A DNA stretch of 64,000 bases from Plantago elongata (Eukaryota > Streptophyta > Magnoliopsida > Lamiales > Plantaginaceae): positions 37,198 through 101,197 of the forward strand of contig JAYMSP010000052.1 in NCBI GenBank assembly GCA_036897095.1. The letters run 5' to 3'. Position 1 is the first letter of the stretch; the number at the start of each line of letters is the position of its first letter. The notes below the pieces were generated by a model that saw only the letters and a program-made list of their open reading frames with translations, had not been told where the DNA came from and ran no database searches. A program made the position numbers and the translations under genes. Shown piece by piece: positions 55,849 through 64,000 of this stretch.

Positions 55849-56320
55849 CCAGCTATTATATTCGATCTTTTGAGTTTCTTGAGTCTCTGATGTAAGGAAA
55901 TGCTTTTGAGTTTCACATTTGTAGTTGACAAGAAGATATCTTCGAAGTTAAGTTTGATTCAGTTCTTCGTGAAGGAATTCGACGAGGTTAATGCCAAACT
56001 CTTAATTTAAAGTTTAGGGAAACTCTTAATTTCAAGTTTAGGTTATAGAATTTGAACGTTGTAATTGAAATTAAATTTCTTTTACAAAATGTTCAATATG
56101 TGTGGGGATAAGTCCACTCCAACGAACAAACAGGGTTTAATAATAATCGAGATTGTTGATCGGCTTGCAGACATGAATATGATGTGCACGAGAAGGTATA
56201 GGAGCCAACTATTATATTCGATCATTAAGTTTCTTGATTTTCGGATGCAAATATCTTTTGGTTTCACATTTATAATTGACAAGAATGTAATTTCGTATTT
56301 AAGTTTGGATTTTGAACAAG
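55849..56320 (+). repeat. Dispersed direct repeat, about 120 bp
   Basis: The segment 55849-55975 (agccagctattatattcgat, then cttttgagtttcttgag) recurs with about 15-20 percent change at 56202-56320 (agccaactattatattcgat, then cattaagtttcttgat). The first copy lies just upstream of the RCC1-repeat gene, in its likely 5'UTR or promoter. Confidence 0.75.
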
Positions 56321-56751
56321 ATTTGAATAGTTAGTGTTAAATTAAAAGTTGGTTCGGACCGGATAATAGGACCGATCAGGCGGTAATACTCTCCTTTGAA
56401 GAGGTTTGAAGAAGACCAAAACCCTATCAAACAATCTACACTATGCAATCAAACACTGAAACATAACACTTCTTCCACTTTCCTCTACAATCTTGCCTGA
56501 TTCCTCCAATTTTCATAGCTACTCGGCTCCCTGTTGCGTGTAAATTATGACATATCTCTTGTCTGCTTTAATAAATAGGTGTTTTGATTTTTTTCAAGAA
56601 TGTTAAGCATGTGCTGAATAGTGAAGAAGTGAGATCATGAAGCCTCCTTTTTTGTTGCTACAAGAGTTGTGTTGTGTACTGGATATGGTAAAAAATTTGG
56701 TACACTACAATGAGCTAGACAGTGTCACTAGAACAACTATGTTCACTAGTG

Positions 56752-57200
56752 GATTTTGCAGGATAGCAGAAAAGTTCAAGAAATGTGCTTGAGGACTAAA
56801 TTATTTTTAAGTGATTGTGCAAGTTATGCTTACCATTATTACAGGTTTATAAGATTCCTTGGGCATTTGTATGATATGTTAGTCTAGTTCACAGATCCTT
56901 CCATTTTCACCCTTTTTCTGATTCGCGCAATGAATGTGGGATCCTGCAGCCTGGCTATGATACTCAACTATGTCTTTGTTGCTTATGTGTTATTGAATAT
57001 TATTTCTGTGTATTAACAGGTTAACTTTGAAAGGTTACGCGGTCTCAGGAGGTGGGAGAGTGGATAGACCTGGACTAAAGCCACCAAATATCAGAAACCT
57101 GGCATACCATACGCTTCTGATGACGAAGAGTGATAAATGGGCAATTCTTTTTGAGGCGGAGGCTGATATTTCACAGAGTACAGGGATTGTAGCAAAAGCG
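56752..57200. repeat. Noncoding block of array unit 1
   Basis: This block recurs at about 60058-60540 and 61853-62300. Shared marks in order: agaaaagttcaagaaatg, gatatgttagtctagttc, gggatcctgcagcctggct, aaggttacgcggtctcagga, gaaacctggcataccatacg, gacgaagagtgataaatggg and gagtacagngattgtagcaaa. With the downstream gene it makes one duplication unit of roughly 1.6-1.9 kb. Its origin is unknown and may be a decayed exon of another gene. Confidence 0.85.
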
Positions 57201-57715
57201 ATTGAATCCATACTTATGCACATCTTCTTGACATCTTACACAATAAGTTGCTAAGTCAAGAAACAAAGCTAGCAAGCTACAGAATCAAAGCAGAACGAAA
57301 ATGACGAAAAGTAAACTGCTTTTAGGATGTAGACTTATGTTTGCAAAATTCAGGAAAATCCATAAGCAAAAGACAAGCGGGGGACGAGAATATTTTGTAA
57401 TTTCCCCCCTGCATCAAATGATAATCTCAATCCCGAATCATTGAAGAAACAAGTGTACAACCGTAAGACATTTCTGAATTAGTAGCAAACAAACAGCAAG
57501 CATATCTGCACTGAGAGAGATTGAGTGCTTCAGTTCTTGGACACACAGTATAGTACAGTAAGATATTTCTGAGTTCGATTCTTGATGCTTCAATTACAAA
57601 TCTACCAATCTGACTATGAGCAAGCAATGAGTAAGAGCTAAAATTGATACTATGTTTGTAAGAGCTAGCTAACCATACTTATCTGTAAGAGCTTGAGCAG
57701 TTTGTGGTGAACTTT

Positions 57716-58333
57716 TCAATCTGAACTTGCTAGCTGTTCACATACGTTTATTATTGCAGCAAGAACAACCAAGAGAGCCGTGTAGACACCGACAGCAACC
57801 CTGTACGAAACCAGAGTAATCAGATAAGTAGCGAAACCTTCGAAAGCATAGAATCTGACTTCATTAAGACTTAGCCTCTCAAACCACATATCAGTTAAGA
57901 AAAACTGAGGAGGCCTGGACATGAAAACGAGATCCAGCAAACTCAGGTCCAGCCTCTGCGTGTCATCACCCCCAATTTCACAGTACTCATCGAGCCTAAA
58001 AGCATCCATGTCTATATTGGCTCCGACAAAAGTGTAGAGCCCGTTCTCCAGGAACTGTCTGATCGAGTCGGGCATATGGGACGGGTCATCAGATAGGTGG
58101 AAAAAGAGGCAATGGTTGTGGACGAGGATTTGGATGCAAGGTTGCATATATATACCGTAAGTCAAGAGTGCGAGATAGACAATCTTTGGTTCAACTGTTG
58201 GGAGAGACAAGTATCCACTGATTTCGGCAATCCATTCTGTGACTCTGTCAGGAGCGTTGGTGATGACGGACAGCATGAGTAAATTGTCATCGAGGGGATC
58301 GATCTGTTGATCGTAGAAGAGTTCGTCCCCCAT
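57716..58333 (-). CDS. Degenerate WRN-exonuclease-like protein, array copy 1
   Basis: Intronless frame of 205 aa. The start is set at MGDELFY because the two paralogues begin at the same point (an ATG 7 codons upstream is not shared). Similarity to the plant WRN-exo-like DEDDy family is seen in order: RVTEWIAEISGYL (family: helix before the fold), CIQILVHNHCLFFHLS (family: LQLCVGNHCLIIQL), MPDSIRQFLENGLYTFVGAN (family: VPNNLRTFL...TFVG), DTQRLDLSLLD, and WFERLSLNEVRFYAFEGFATYL (family: DWSVNFL...QASVDAYVCF). The DxE of motif I and the Asp of the final DAY motif are gone. An Asp after TFVG remains (NIDMD). An active nuclease is therefore unlikely. A hydrophobic stretch (about 176-196) near the C-terminus could span a membrane. 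The assignment is by eye and the role is unknown. Confidence 0.65.
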   Translation of the reverse strand: MGDELFYDQQIDPLDDNLLMLSVITNAPDRVTEWIAEISGYLSLPTVEPKIVYLALLTYGIYMQPCIQILVHNHCLFFHLSDDPSHMPDSIRQFLENGLYTFVGANIDMDAFRLDEYCEIGGDDTQRLDLSLLDLVFMSRPPQFFLTDMWFERLSLNEVRFYAFEGFATYLITLVSYRVAVGVYTALLVVLAAIINVCEQLASSD

Positions 58334-58447
58334 TTTCGATCGAAATCTCTGCAAGCTGTTTCTTGAAGAGATCGACCAGTCAGTTATGATGAGTAGAGAA
58401 GAAGAAGAAGTAGACTGATTGATAGAATTCCATCAGTTTTCTGAATG

Positions 58448-58455
58448 TTTATATA
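58448..58455 (-). promoter_or_regulatory. TATA box, array copy 1
   Basis: Minus-strand tatataaa about 115 bp before the ATG, within a conserved ttatataaacattcag context shared by copies 1 and 3. Confidence 0.6.
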
Positions 58456-59743
58456 ACAGACTATTAGGCTTAACAGACTTGTTGTAACCGCCTTTATAAC
58501 TGTCACTCAGTTAATTGCAAAACTAAACTGCTTACTTATCTAATTACTAGCAATCTAGCATAATTGGCTGGTTATAAGCTAAGGTCATTTACTTATCTAA
58601 AGTTAGATCTCAGTCAGGTAAGCCACATTGATTCGTAGACCGGTGGTCGGATTTTTGTGTCATAAATACTTTTTTCGTTTTCATTACGGCAACTTTACAT
58701 CATCACAACACATTAAAGAGAAAGAAGAAAAGGGTAATTTTCCAGGAGCAATGAACCTAGGACACACATCTACAATGGATGCACTATGAACAAATACAAT
58801 GAGAGTGAGAAACTTCATTGCTCTTGGATATTGAACATCGATGTTAATTTGTGTTAGAAACTCGATCAAAAGTCTTTTTACTTCCCTTTGTCCTTGCTAG
58901 ATGAGGAAAGACGCTCAGAAAGGTTTCGGCTTAAAAACCTTGCCTTGTCAAGAATCCTGCTACAGGTAATACCTGCAGTAGTGACACAAGGTCAGTTCTA
59001 TTGATATTAATTACCATTGTTTAACATTATATAACTAGACAAAATGATGGGTTGTAGACTTACCCCGGGTGCAACTTGATGTTTAGATAAGATGAGCTGG
59101 TGACTAAGGCCTAATTGTCGAAAGAGAATGCCTTGGCTACTGAGATTGTTTCAGCCAGGGTGTGAGGTGGTGGTTGATCTGAATCCATGCACATCTCCAT
59201 TTCGTCCTCTATCAGCGTGACATTGCCAAGGTTGATGCATACACTCTTGGCCAACATTATTGTGTCATTAATTTTCCCAGCAACTTACCATTCTTTTGTT
59301 CGTTGCCTTTCTTAAAAGTACCACTTGTTCTTCAGTACTTGAATAAAATGAGCTCTCAATACATGTACCGGTAGATTTTTTGTTGCTTGATCTTCTATAC
59401 CCGGGAAACCATTATGTGTTGTGCAGTTTATTATTTCCACTATGCAGCTCACTTTCTCTGTTCCAGAGGGGCAAAAGATGTCGGCTTGCAGCCAACAAGC
59501 TCACAGCGGTTATGTTACTAATCCATGGCTGGGGATTTTCTTCCAAGAAGGGCAGTCCTTTGAGTTCCATAATGGTTTGGTAGATGCTCGGGTTGAGGCA
59601 GTCTCCTAGAGTTCTAGCTATATCTTCAATCTGTTTTAATATTAGCCATATAACTGAGACCTACAATTTCAACTTCCAAGCTTGCACCATCGTGGGTTGA
59701 GGCACCGAGAAAAACTTGTATACATTGGATGAATGCCTGTGTT

Positions 59744-60022
59744 TTAGTAGTTTCTGTGACTCATATCTTTGCCAGTTGCCACATATATCCACTTCCAATG
59801 TATGAGAGGGATTTCATGACTTGTGAAAGAAATACATCGTGCATTATCTTCAAGCCAACACTCATCAGGAATCAAAAGAAGAGTCTGCAGATTGGTGGGG
59901 CTCAATAATTTCTTCCAAATCGACAAGGCAGCAGTACAATCACGAAGAATATGGAGCACGGTTTCGTCCTGTGTGTTGTAAACAAGGCAGCTCGCTGAAA
60001 AAAAATCTTTCGCACCTTACTC
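59744..60022 (-). pseudogene. LINE (non-LTR retrotransposon) reverse-transcriptase zinc-binding remnant
   Basis: The minus strand reads SCLVYNTQDETVLHILRDC followed by TAALSIWKKLL, the plant LINE zf-RVT motif (C..C...ETV.H.L.DC...IW). The second Cys of the first pair is lost (CLVY). The frame continues about 50 codons with no further recognised domain and then stops. Neither the reverse transcriptase core nor an RNase H domain was found nearby, so only this fragment remains. Confidence 0.8.
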
Positions 60023-60904
60023 ATGTGATTAGTGGCTAATTTCTCTTGAGAGTCAAGCCACAGGAAAAGTTCAAGAAATGTGCATGAGGACTAAATCATT
60101 TGCAAGTTCTAATTACCATGATTACAGTTTTTGTTAGATTTCTTGAGGCATTTGTATGATATGTTAGTCTAGTTTGCAGGTCCTTTCATTTCTTCACCCT
60201 TTTCTAATTCGCGCAGTGAATATGGGATCCTGCAGCCTGGCTATAATAGACCAGTATGTCTTTGTTGCTTGTGTTACTGAATATGTGATCGTCTGTACTT
60301 GAACACGTAACTGTGAAAGGTTACGCGGTCTCAGGAGGTGGGAGAGGCATAGAGTAAGTACGTAGATATATCTATTGATGGTGGGAACTGGGAAGACCTG
60401 GATTGAAGCCTCAAATATCAGAAACCTGGAATACCATACGTTTCAGATGACGAAGAGTGATAAATGGGCTTGGTTCTTGTTGAGGGCTTGAGGCGGAGGC
60501 TGATATTCGCAGAGTACAGAGATTGTAGCAAAAGCAGTAAGTTGAATTGAATCCTCTCTTTGCCATTAATTAAGTTGGTAGATGCCATTAATTAGAAGGA
60601 CAAGTCATACTCAATCTTCTTATGCACATCAACTTGACATCTTACACAATAAGTTGCTAAGTCAATAAACAAAGCCAGTAAGCTACAGAATCAAAGCAGA
60701 ACGAAAACAACGAAAAGTTAAATATCAAAGTAATACTAATAATGTCTACGTACAATTGATGCTTCAATTGATTACAAATCTACCATATCTGATTATAAGA
60801 AAGCAAGCAATGAGTAAGAGCTAAAAGTTGATACTATATCTGTATAACAGATAGCTATCCATACTTATCTGTAAGAGGTTGATACTATATTTGTGGTGAA
60901 CTTT

Positions 60905-61507
60905 TCAATCTAAACCTGCTAGCTGTTCATATTGCAGCAAGAACAACAAGAAAGCCGTGTAGAAACTGACAGCAACCCTGTACGTAGCCTGAGAAATCAG
61001 ATAAGTAGCGAAACCTTCACGAGCATAGAATCTGACTTCATAAGCACCAAGCTTCTCAACCCTCCAATCAGTTAAGAAAAACTGAAGAGGCCTGGACGTG
61101 AAAAGGCGATCCAGCGAGCTCAGGTCCAGCCTCTGCGGGACATTACCCTCAATTTGAAAGTACTCGTAGAGCAACAAAAGATCCAAGTCTATATTGGGGC
61201 CTCCGACAAACGTGTAGAGCTCGTTTGCCAGGAACTGTCTGAGCGAGTCGGGCATTTGGGGCGGGTCATCAAATAGGTGGAATAATAGGCAATGGCAGTG
61301 GACGAGGATTTGCAGGACGCGAGCTTCCCCATATAAAGGCAAGAGTGTGAGATAGACGATCTTGGGTTCAACAGTTGGGAGAGACAAGTATGCATTGATA
61401 TTAGTGATCCATTGTGTGACTCTGGCAGGATTGTGGGTGATGACGGACTGTATCAGTACGTTGTGGAAGGGATCGATCTGTAATTCGTCGATGAGTTCGT
61501 CCTCCAT
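60905..61507 (-). CDS. Degenerate WRN-exonuclease-like protein, array copy 2
   Basis: Intronless frame of 200 aa, starting MEDELIDELQIDPFHN. It is paralogous to the genes at 57716 and 62948 over its whole length, with the most identical blocks at YLSLPTVEPKIVYLTLL, PDSLRQFLANELYTFVG and VRFYAREGFATYLI. Motif I DxE is replaced by KIVYLTLL-type sequence. An Asp after TFVG remains (PNIDLD). The family's SDWSV motif survives as TDWRVEKL, and the final DAY motif reads GFATY. The hydrophobic C-terminal stretch (VSFYTAFLLFLLQY) is shorter than in copy 1. The 5' context and TATA box are shared with the other copies. The frame is open throughout, so purifying selection is possible, but expression is unproven. 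Confidence 0.65.
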   Translation of the reverse strand: MEDELIDELQIDPFHNVLIQSVITHNPARVTQWITNINAYLSLPTVEPKIVYLTLLPLYGEARVLQILVHCHCLLFHLFDDPPQMPDSLRQFLANELYTFVGGPNIDLDLLLLYEYFQIEGNVPQRLDLSSLDRLFTSRPLQFFLTDWRVEKLGAYEVRFYAREGFATYLISQATYRVAVSFYTAFLLFLLQYEQLAGLD

Positions 61508-61602
61508 TTTATCGAAAGCAAGCTGTTTCTTGAAGAGATCTATCTGTCAGTTATAATGAGTAGAGAAGAAGGAGACTGATCCATCAGTTTTCTGAATGTT
61601 TA

Positions 61603-61610
61603 TTTATATA
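61603..61610 (-). promoter_or_regulatory. TATA box, array copy 2
   Basis: Minus-strand tatataaa about 100 bp before the ATG. The context differs from copies 1 and 3 by a 4-bp insertion (tttatttatata). Confidence 0.6.
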
Positions 61611-62700
61611 ACTCATAGTAACTATCAGCTTAACGGACTTGCTGTAACCTCCATTTATAACTGTCACTCTGTTAAACTGAGAACTAACTACTTACTTTAG
61701 AAACAATTATAATCCCTCCATCCCAGCTTCATTCACTTGTTTAACTTTTTATGATCAATACCGTTCAACTTTGAACTTGATTTACTGATCATACAATATG
61801 CTTGTGTTTTACTAGTTGCTATGACTCAGACGAGAAGAAATTGTTTCGCGTATGGATTTTGCAGGATTGCAGAAAAGTTCAAGAAATACGAATGAGGACT
61901 AAATTATTTTTAAGTGCATTTGCCAGTTATGTTAGTCTAGTTCGCAGGTCCGTTCATTTCTTCAACCTTTAAGATTCGCGCAGTGAATGTGGGATCCTGC
62001 AGCCTGGCAATGATACTCCAGCATGTTTTTGTTGCTTATGTGTTATTGAATATGTGTTCTGCGCATTAACAGGAAAATGTGAAAGGTTACACGGTCTCAG
62101 GAGGTTGGAGAGGCATAGAGTGAGTAGAGATATATCTACCGATGGTGGGAAGACTTGATTAATGCCACCAAATATCACAAACCTGGCATACTTTACGCTT
62201 CTGATAACGAGGACACTGATAAATGGGCGTGGGTTCTTTTTGAGGCGGAGACTGATACTATTTCGCAGAGTACAGAGATTGTAGCAAAAGCAGTAAGCAG
62301 TAAGTTATGTTGGCAGATACCATTTTAGTGTTTTGACTCTTCAGATTTGGAAAGACAATAAATGCCAGAGGTATATATGTTTGCATATAGTGTAGTAGAA
62401 CAAGTCATACTCAATGTTCTTATTCACAGCTTCTTGACATCTTACACAATAAGTTGGTAAGTCAAGAAATATGTCTAGCAAGCTACAGAATCAAAGCAGA
62501 ACGAAAAACAACGAAAAGTAAAACAGCTTTTAGAACGTAACTTTTGGTTGCAAAATTCAGGAAATTCATAAGCGAAAGACAAGCTAGGGACGAGAAAATT
62601 TTGTAATTTCGCCCCTGCATCAAATAATAATCTCAATCGCGATTCATTGAAGAAACAAGTGTACAAATTGTAATACATTTCCGAATTAGTAACAAACAAA

Positions 62701-62947
62701 CAACAAGCATATCTGTACTGAGAGAGATTGATCAGTTCTTAAACACACAGTACAGTAAGATATTTCTGAGTTCGATTCTTGATGCTTCAATTACAAATCT
62801 ACCATATCTGAGTATCTGACTATAAGCAATCAAGCATATCTGTACTGAGAGAGAGATTGAGTGCTTCAGTTCTTGAACACACACAGTACAGTAAGCTATT
62901 TCTGAGTTCGATTCTTAATGCTTCAATTACAAATCTACCATATCTGA
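62701..62947 (+). repeat. Tandem duplication of about 125 bp in the 3' flank of copy 3
   Basis: Copies at about 62701-62825 and 62827-62947 share caagcatatctgtactgaga, cacacagtacagtaag.tatttctgag-type sequence and tcaattacaaatctaccata. Array unit 1 has the same sequence once (about 57495-57610), so this duplication came after the unit duplication. Confidence 0.9.
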
Positions 62948-63586
62948 CTATAAGCAAGCAAGCATATGAGCAAGAGCAAAAAGTGATACTATATCTGTGA
63001 GGAAGAGAGCCATGCAGAAACTGACAGTAATCCTGTACGTTCCCAGAATAGTCAGATAAGTAGCGAAACCTTCGAAAGCATAGAATCTGATTTCATAAAC
63101 ACCAAGCCTCTCAGCCGTCCAATTAGTTAAGAAAAACTGAAGAGGCCTGGACTTGAAAACGCGATCCAGCCTGCTCAGGACCATCCTCGGGGCCCTCCGC
63201 ATGTCATTGCCCCCAATTCCACAGTCAAAGAAGAGCCTCAAAGCATCGGTGTCCATATTGGCTCCGACAAATATGTAGCCGAGCCTGTTTTCCACGAACT
63301 GTCTGAGCGAGTCGGGTATTTGGGGTGGGGGCCGCGGAGATAGGTGGAAAAAGAGGCAATGCTGGTGGACGAGGATTTGCAGGACGTAAGATCTCACAGA
63401 TGGATTTACACCGTAAGGCAAGAGTGTGAGATAGACGATCTTGGGTTCAACAGTTGGGAGAGACAAGTATGCATTGATATCGGTGATCCATTGTGTGACT
63501 CTGGCAGGATCGCGGGTGATGACGGAATATATCGGTACGTTGTGGAAGGAATGGGTCTGTAATTCGTCTAAGTGTTCGTCCTCCAT
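62948..63586 (-). CDS. Degenerate WRN-exonuclease-like protein, array copy 3
   Basis: Intronless frame of 212 aa, starting MEDEHLDELQTHSFHN. It has the same order of blocks as the other copies: YLSLPTVEPKIVYLTLLPYG, VLQILVHQHCLFFHLS, IPDSLRQFVENRL, FVGANMDTDALRL, RPLQFFLTNWTAERL and IRFYAFEGFATYL. Small insertions are seen after LLPYG (NPSVRS) and near GGNDMRRAPR. The Asp after FVG is kept (NMDTD), the SDW motif has become TNW, and the last DAY motif is lost. From about residue 183 the C-terminus diverges from copies 1 and 2 (ITVSFCMALFLTDIVSLFAL...), consistent with indels, yet stays hydrophobic. It is the most changed copy, and whether it is functional is open. Confidence 0.6.
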   Translation of the reverse strand: MEDEHLDELQTHSFHNVPIYSVITRDPARVTQWITDINAYLSLPTVEPKIVYLTLLPYGVNPSVRSYVLQILVHQHCLFFHLSPRPPPQIPDSLRQFVENRLGYIFVGANMDTDALRLFFDCGIGGNDMRRAPRMVLSRLDRVFKSRPLQFFLTNWTAERLGVYEIRFYAFEGFATYLTILGTYRITVSFCMALFLTDIVSLFALAHMLACL

Positions 63587-64000
63587 TTTCGATTAAAATC
63601 TCTGCGAGCTGTTTCTTGAAGAGATCGATCTGTCAGTAATAATGAGTAGAGGAGGAGGAGGAGGAGGAGGAGACTGATCCATCAGTTATCTGAATGTTTA
63701 TATAACTAAGAGTAACTATCAGGCTTAACTGAATTGCTGTAACCGCCATTTATAACTGTTGTTAAACGGAGAAATAACTACTTATCTAATTACTACCACA
63801 ATCTATCTATATTATCAACATATATTCGAATTCGTTTTGACGAAACACCAATCTTGAATATTATTATTAAATAAATAAATTTATAAATTAAAATAAAATA
63901 TAAATTTATTAAATAAGATAAAATGAAATAATAAAATTTAAAGAATAAATAATTTATTAAATTAATTCAATCATACATGAAATTTTATGAAATTAGTTTT
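63587..64000. other. Copy 3 promoter region and AT-rich right edge
   Basis: Contains a (GGA)n run at about 63648-63672, the copy 3 TATA box, and from about 63800 very AT-rich sequence with TAAATAAAT-type motifs. No gene is seen up to the window end. Confidence 0.55.
63697..63704 (-). promoter_or_regulatory. TATA box, array copy 3
   Basis: Minus-strand tatataaa about 111 bp before the ATG at 63586, in the same context as copy 1 (ttatataaacattcag). Confidence 0.6.

Larger units (their letters stand above)
55537..57715. other. Spacer with duplicated segments before the gene array
   Basis: About 2.2 kb. It holds the RCC1-like promoter and 5'UTR, a duplicated 120-bp segment, and the first copy of the array's noncoding block (56752-57200). 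The 3' flank of array gene 1 lies at about 57250-57715. An open frame at 57027-57254 (plus) lies in that noncoding block, is broken in the other two copies, and is not called. Confidence 0.5.
58334..60904. other. Spacer between array copies 1 and 2
   Basis: About 2.6 kb. It holds the copy 1 promoter, a region unique to this interval (about 58580-60050) with a LINE remnant at its right end, then the noncoding block of unit 2 (60058-60540) and the copy 2 3' flank. An open minus-strand stretch at about 59128-59262 (reading VTLIEDEMEMCMDSDQ) is unassigned. Confidence 0.5.
61508..62947. other. Spacer between array copies 2 and 3
   Basis: About 1.4 kb with the copy 2 promoter, a short fragment resembling a Stowaway end (tccctccatcccag at 61713), the noncoding block of unit 3 (61853-62300), and the duplicated 3' flank of copy 3. 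Confidence 0.5.

Noticed and set aside
57027-57254. 75-codon plus-strand frame in the noncoding block of array unit 1
   Set aside because: The same sequence in units 2 and 3 is interrupted by indels, so coding is unlikely. Kept only as a finding about the block.
59128-59262. Open minus-strand stretch reading VTLIEDEMEMCMDSDQ
   Set aside because: About 45 codons with no recognised family and no visible splice partners. It could be part of the LINE or of a lost gene, but the evidence is too thin to call.

Overview
The window is nuclear DNA of a flowering plant, most likely a eudicot. The evidence is intron-rich genes with GT-AG junctions, AT-rich introns and spacers, MITEs, a tRNA-derived SINE, a LINE remnant, a fragment of plastid ndhH, and gene families that match Arabidopsis proteins closely. 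An asterid is possible but cannot be shown from this sequence alone. Gene models were built by eye: exons were joined by protein similarity remembered from Arabidopsis families and checked for reading phase. For the ten conserved genes the phases close exactly.

Layout, left to right: the 5' part of a TRAPP II subunit gene TRS130 (minus, runs off the left edge); ARP5, the INO80-associated actin-related protein (minus, 12 exons, with a 32-bp minisatellite in one intron); a 4.8-kb MITE-rich spacer; a plastid-type Mpv17/PMP22 membrane protein (plus, with a SINE in intron 4); MAK16, a 60S ribosome-biogenesis factor (minus); a small GC-rich orphan ORF with its own TATA box; a plastid ndhH fragment; an ABCG half-transporter (minus) with small tandem duplications at a splice donor and at its stop codon; a BGLU45/46/47-type beta-glucosidase (plus); an IST1-like ESCRT gene (minus); a 4.7-kb spacer with a near-perfect hairpin; a WDR44-like WD40 protein (plus); a LanC-like/GCR2 gene (minus); and an F-box-like/RCC1-repeat gene (minus).

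The last 7 kb differs. It holds three tandem copies of an intronless gene for a protein of about 200 residues. I read these as relatives of the plant WRN-exonuclease-like (DEDDy, RNase H fold) family that have lost most catalytic acids, two of them having gained a hydrophobic C-terminus. Each copy keeps a TATA box at about -100 to -115, and noncoding sequence was duplicated with it. A LINE remnant lies between copies 1 and 2.

The conserved genes are unrelated housekeeping or specialised genes with no shared pathway, as expected in a plant chromosome arm. The unusual material is the pseudo-exonuclease array, the small orphan gene, and the recent small duplications and hairpins.
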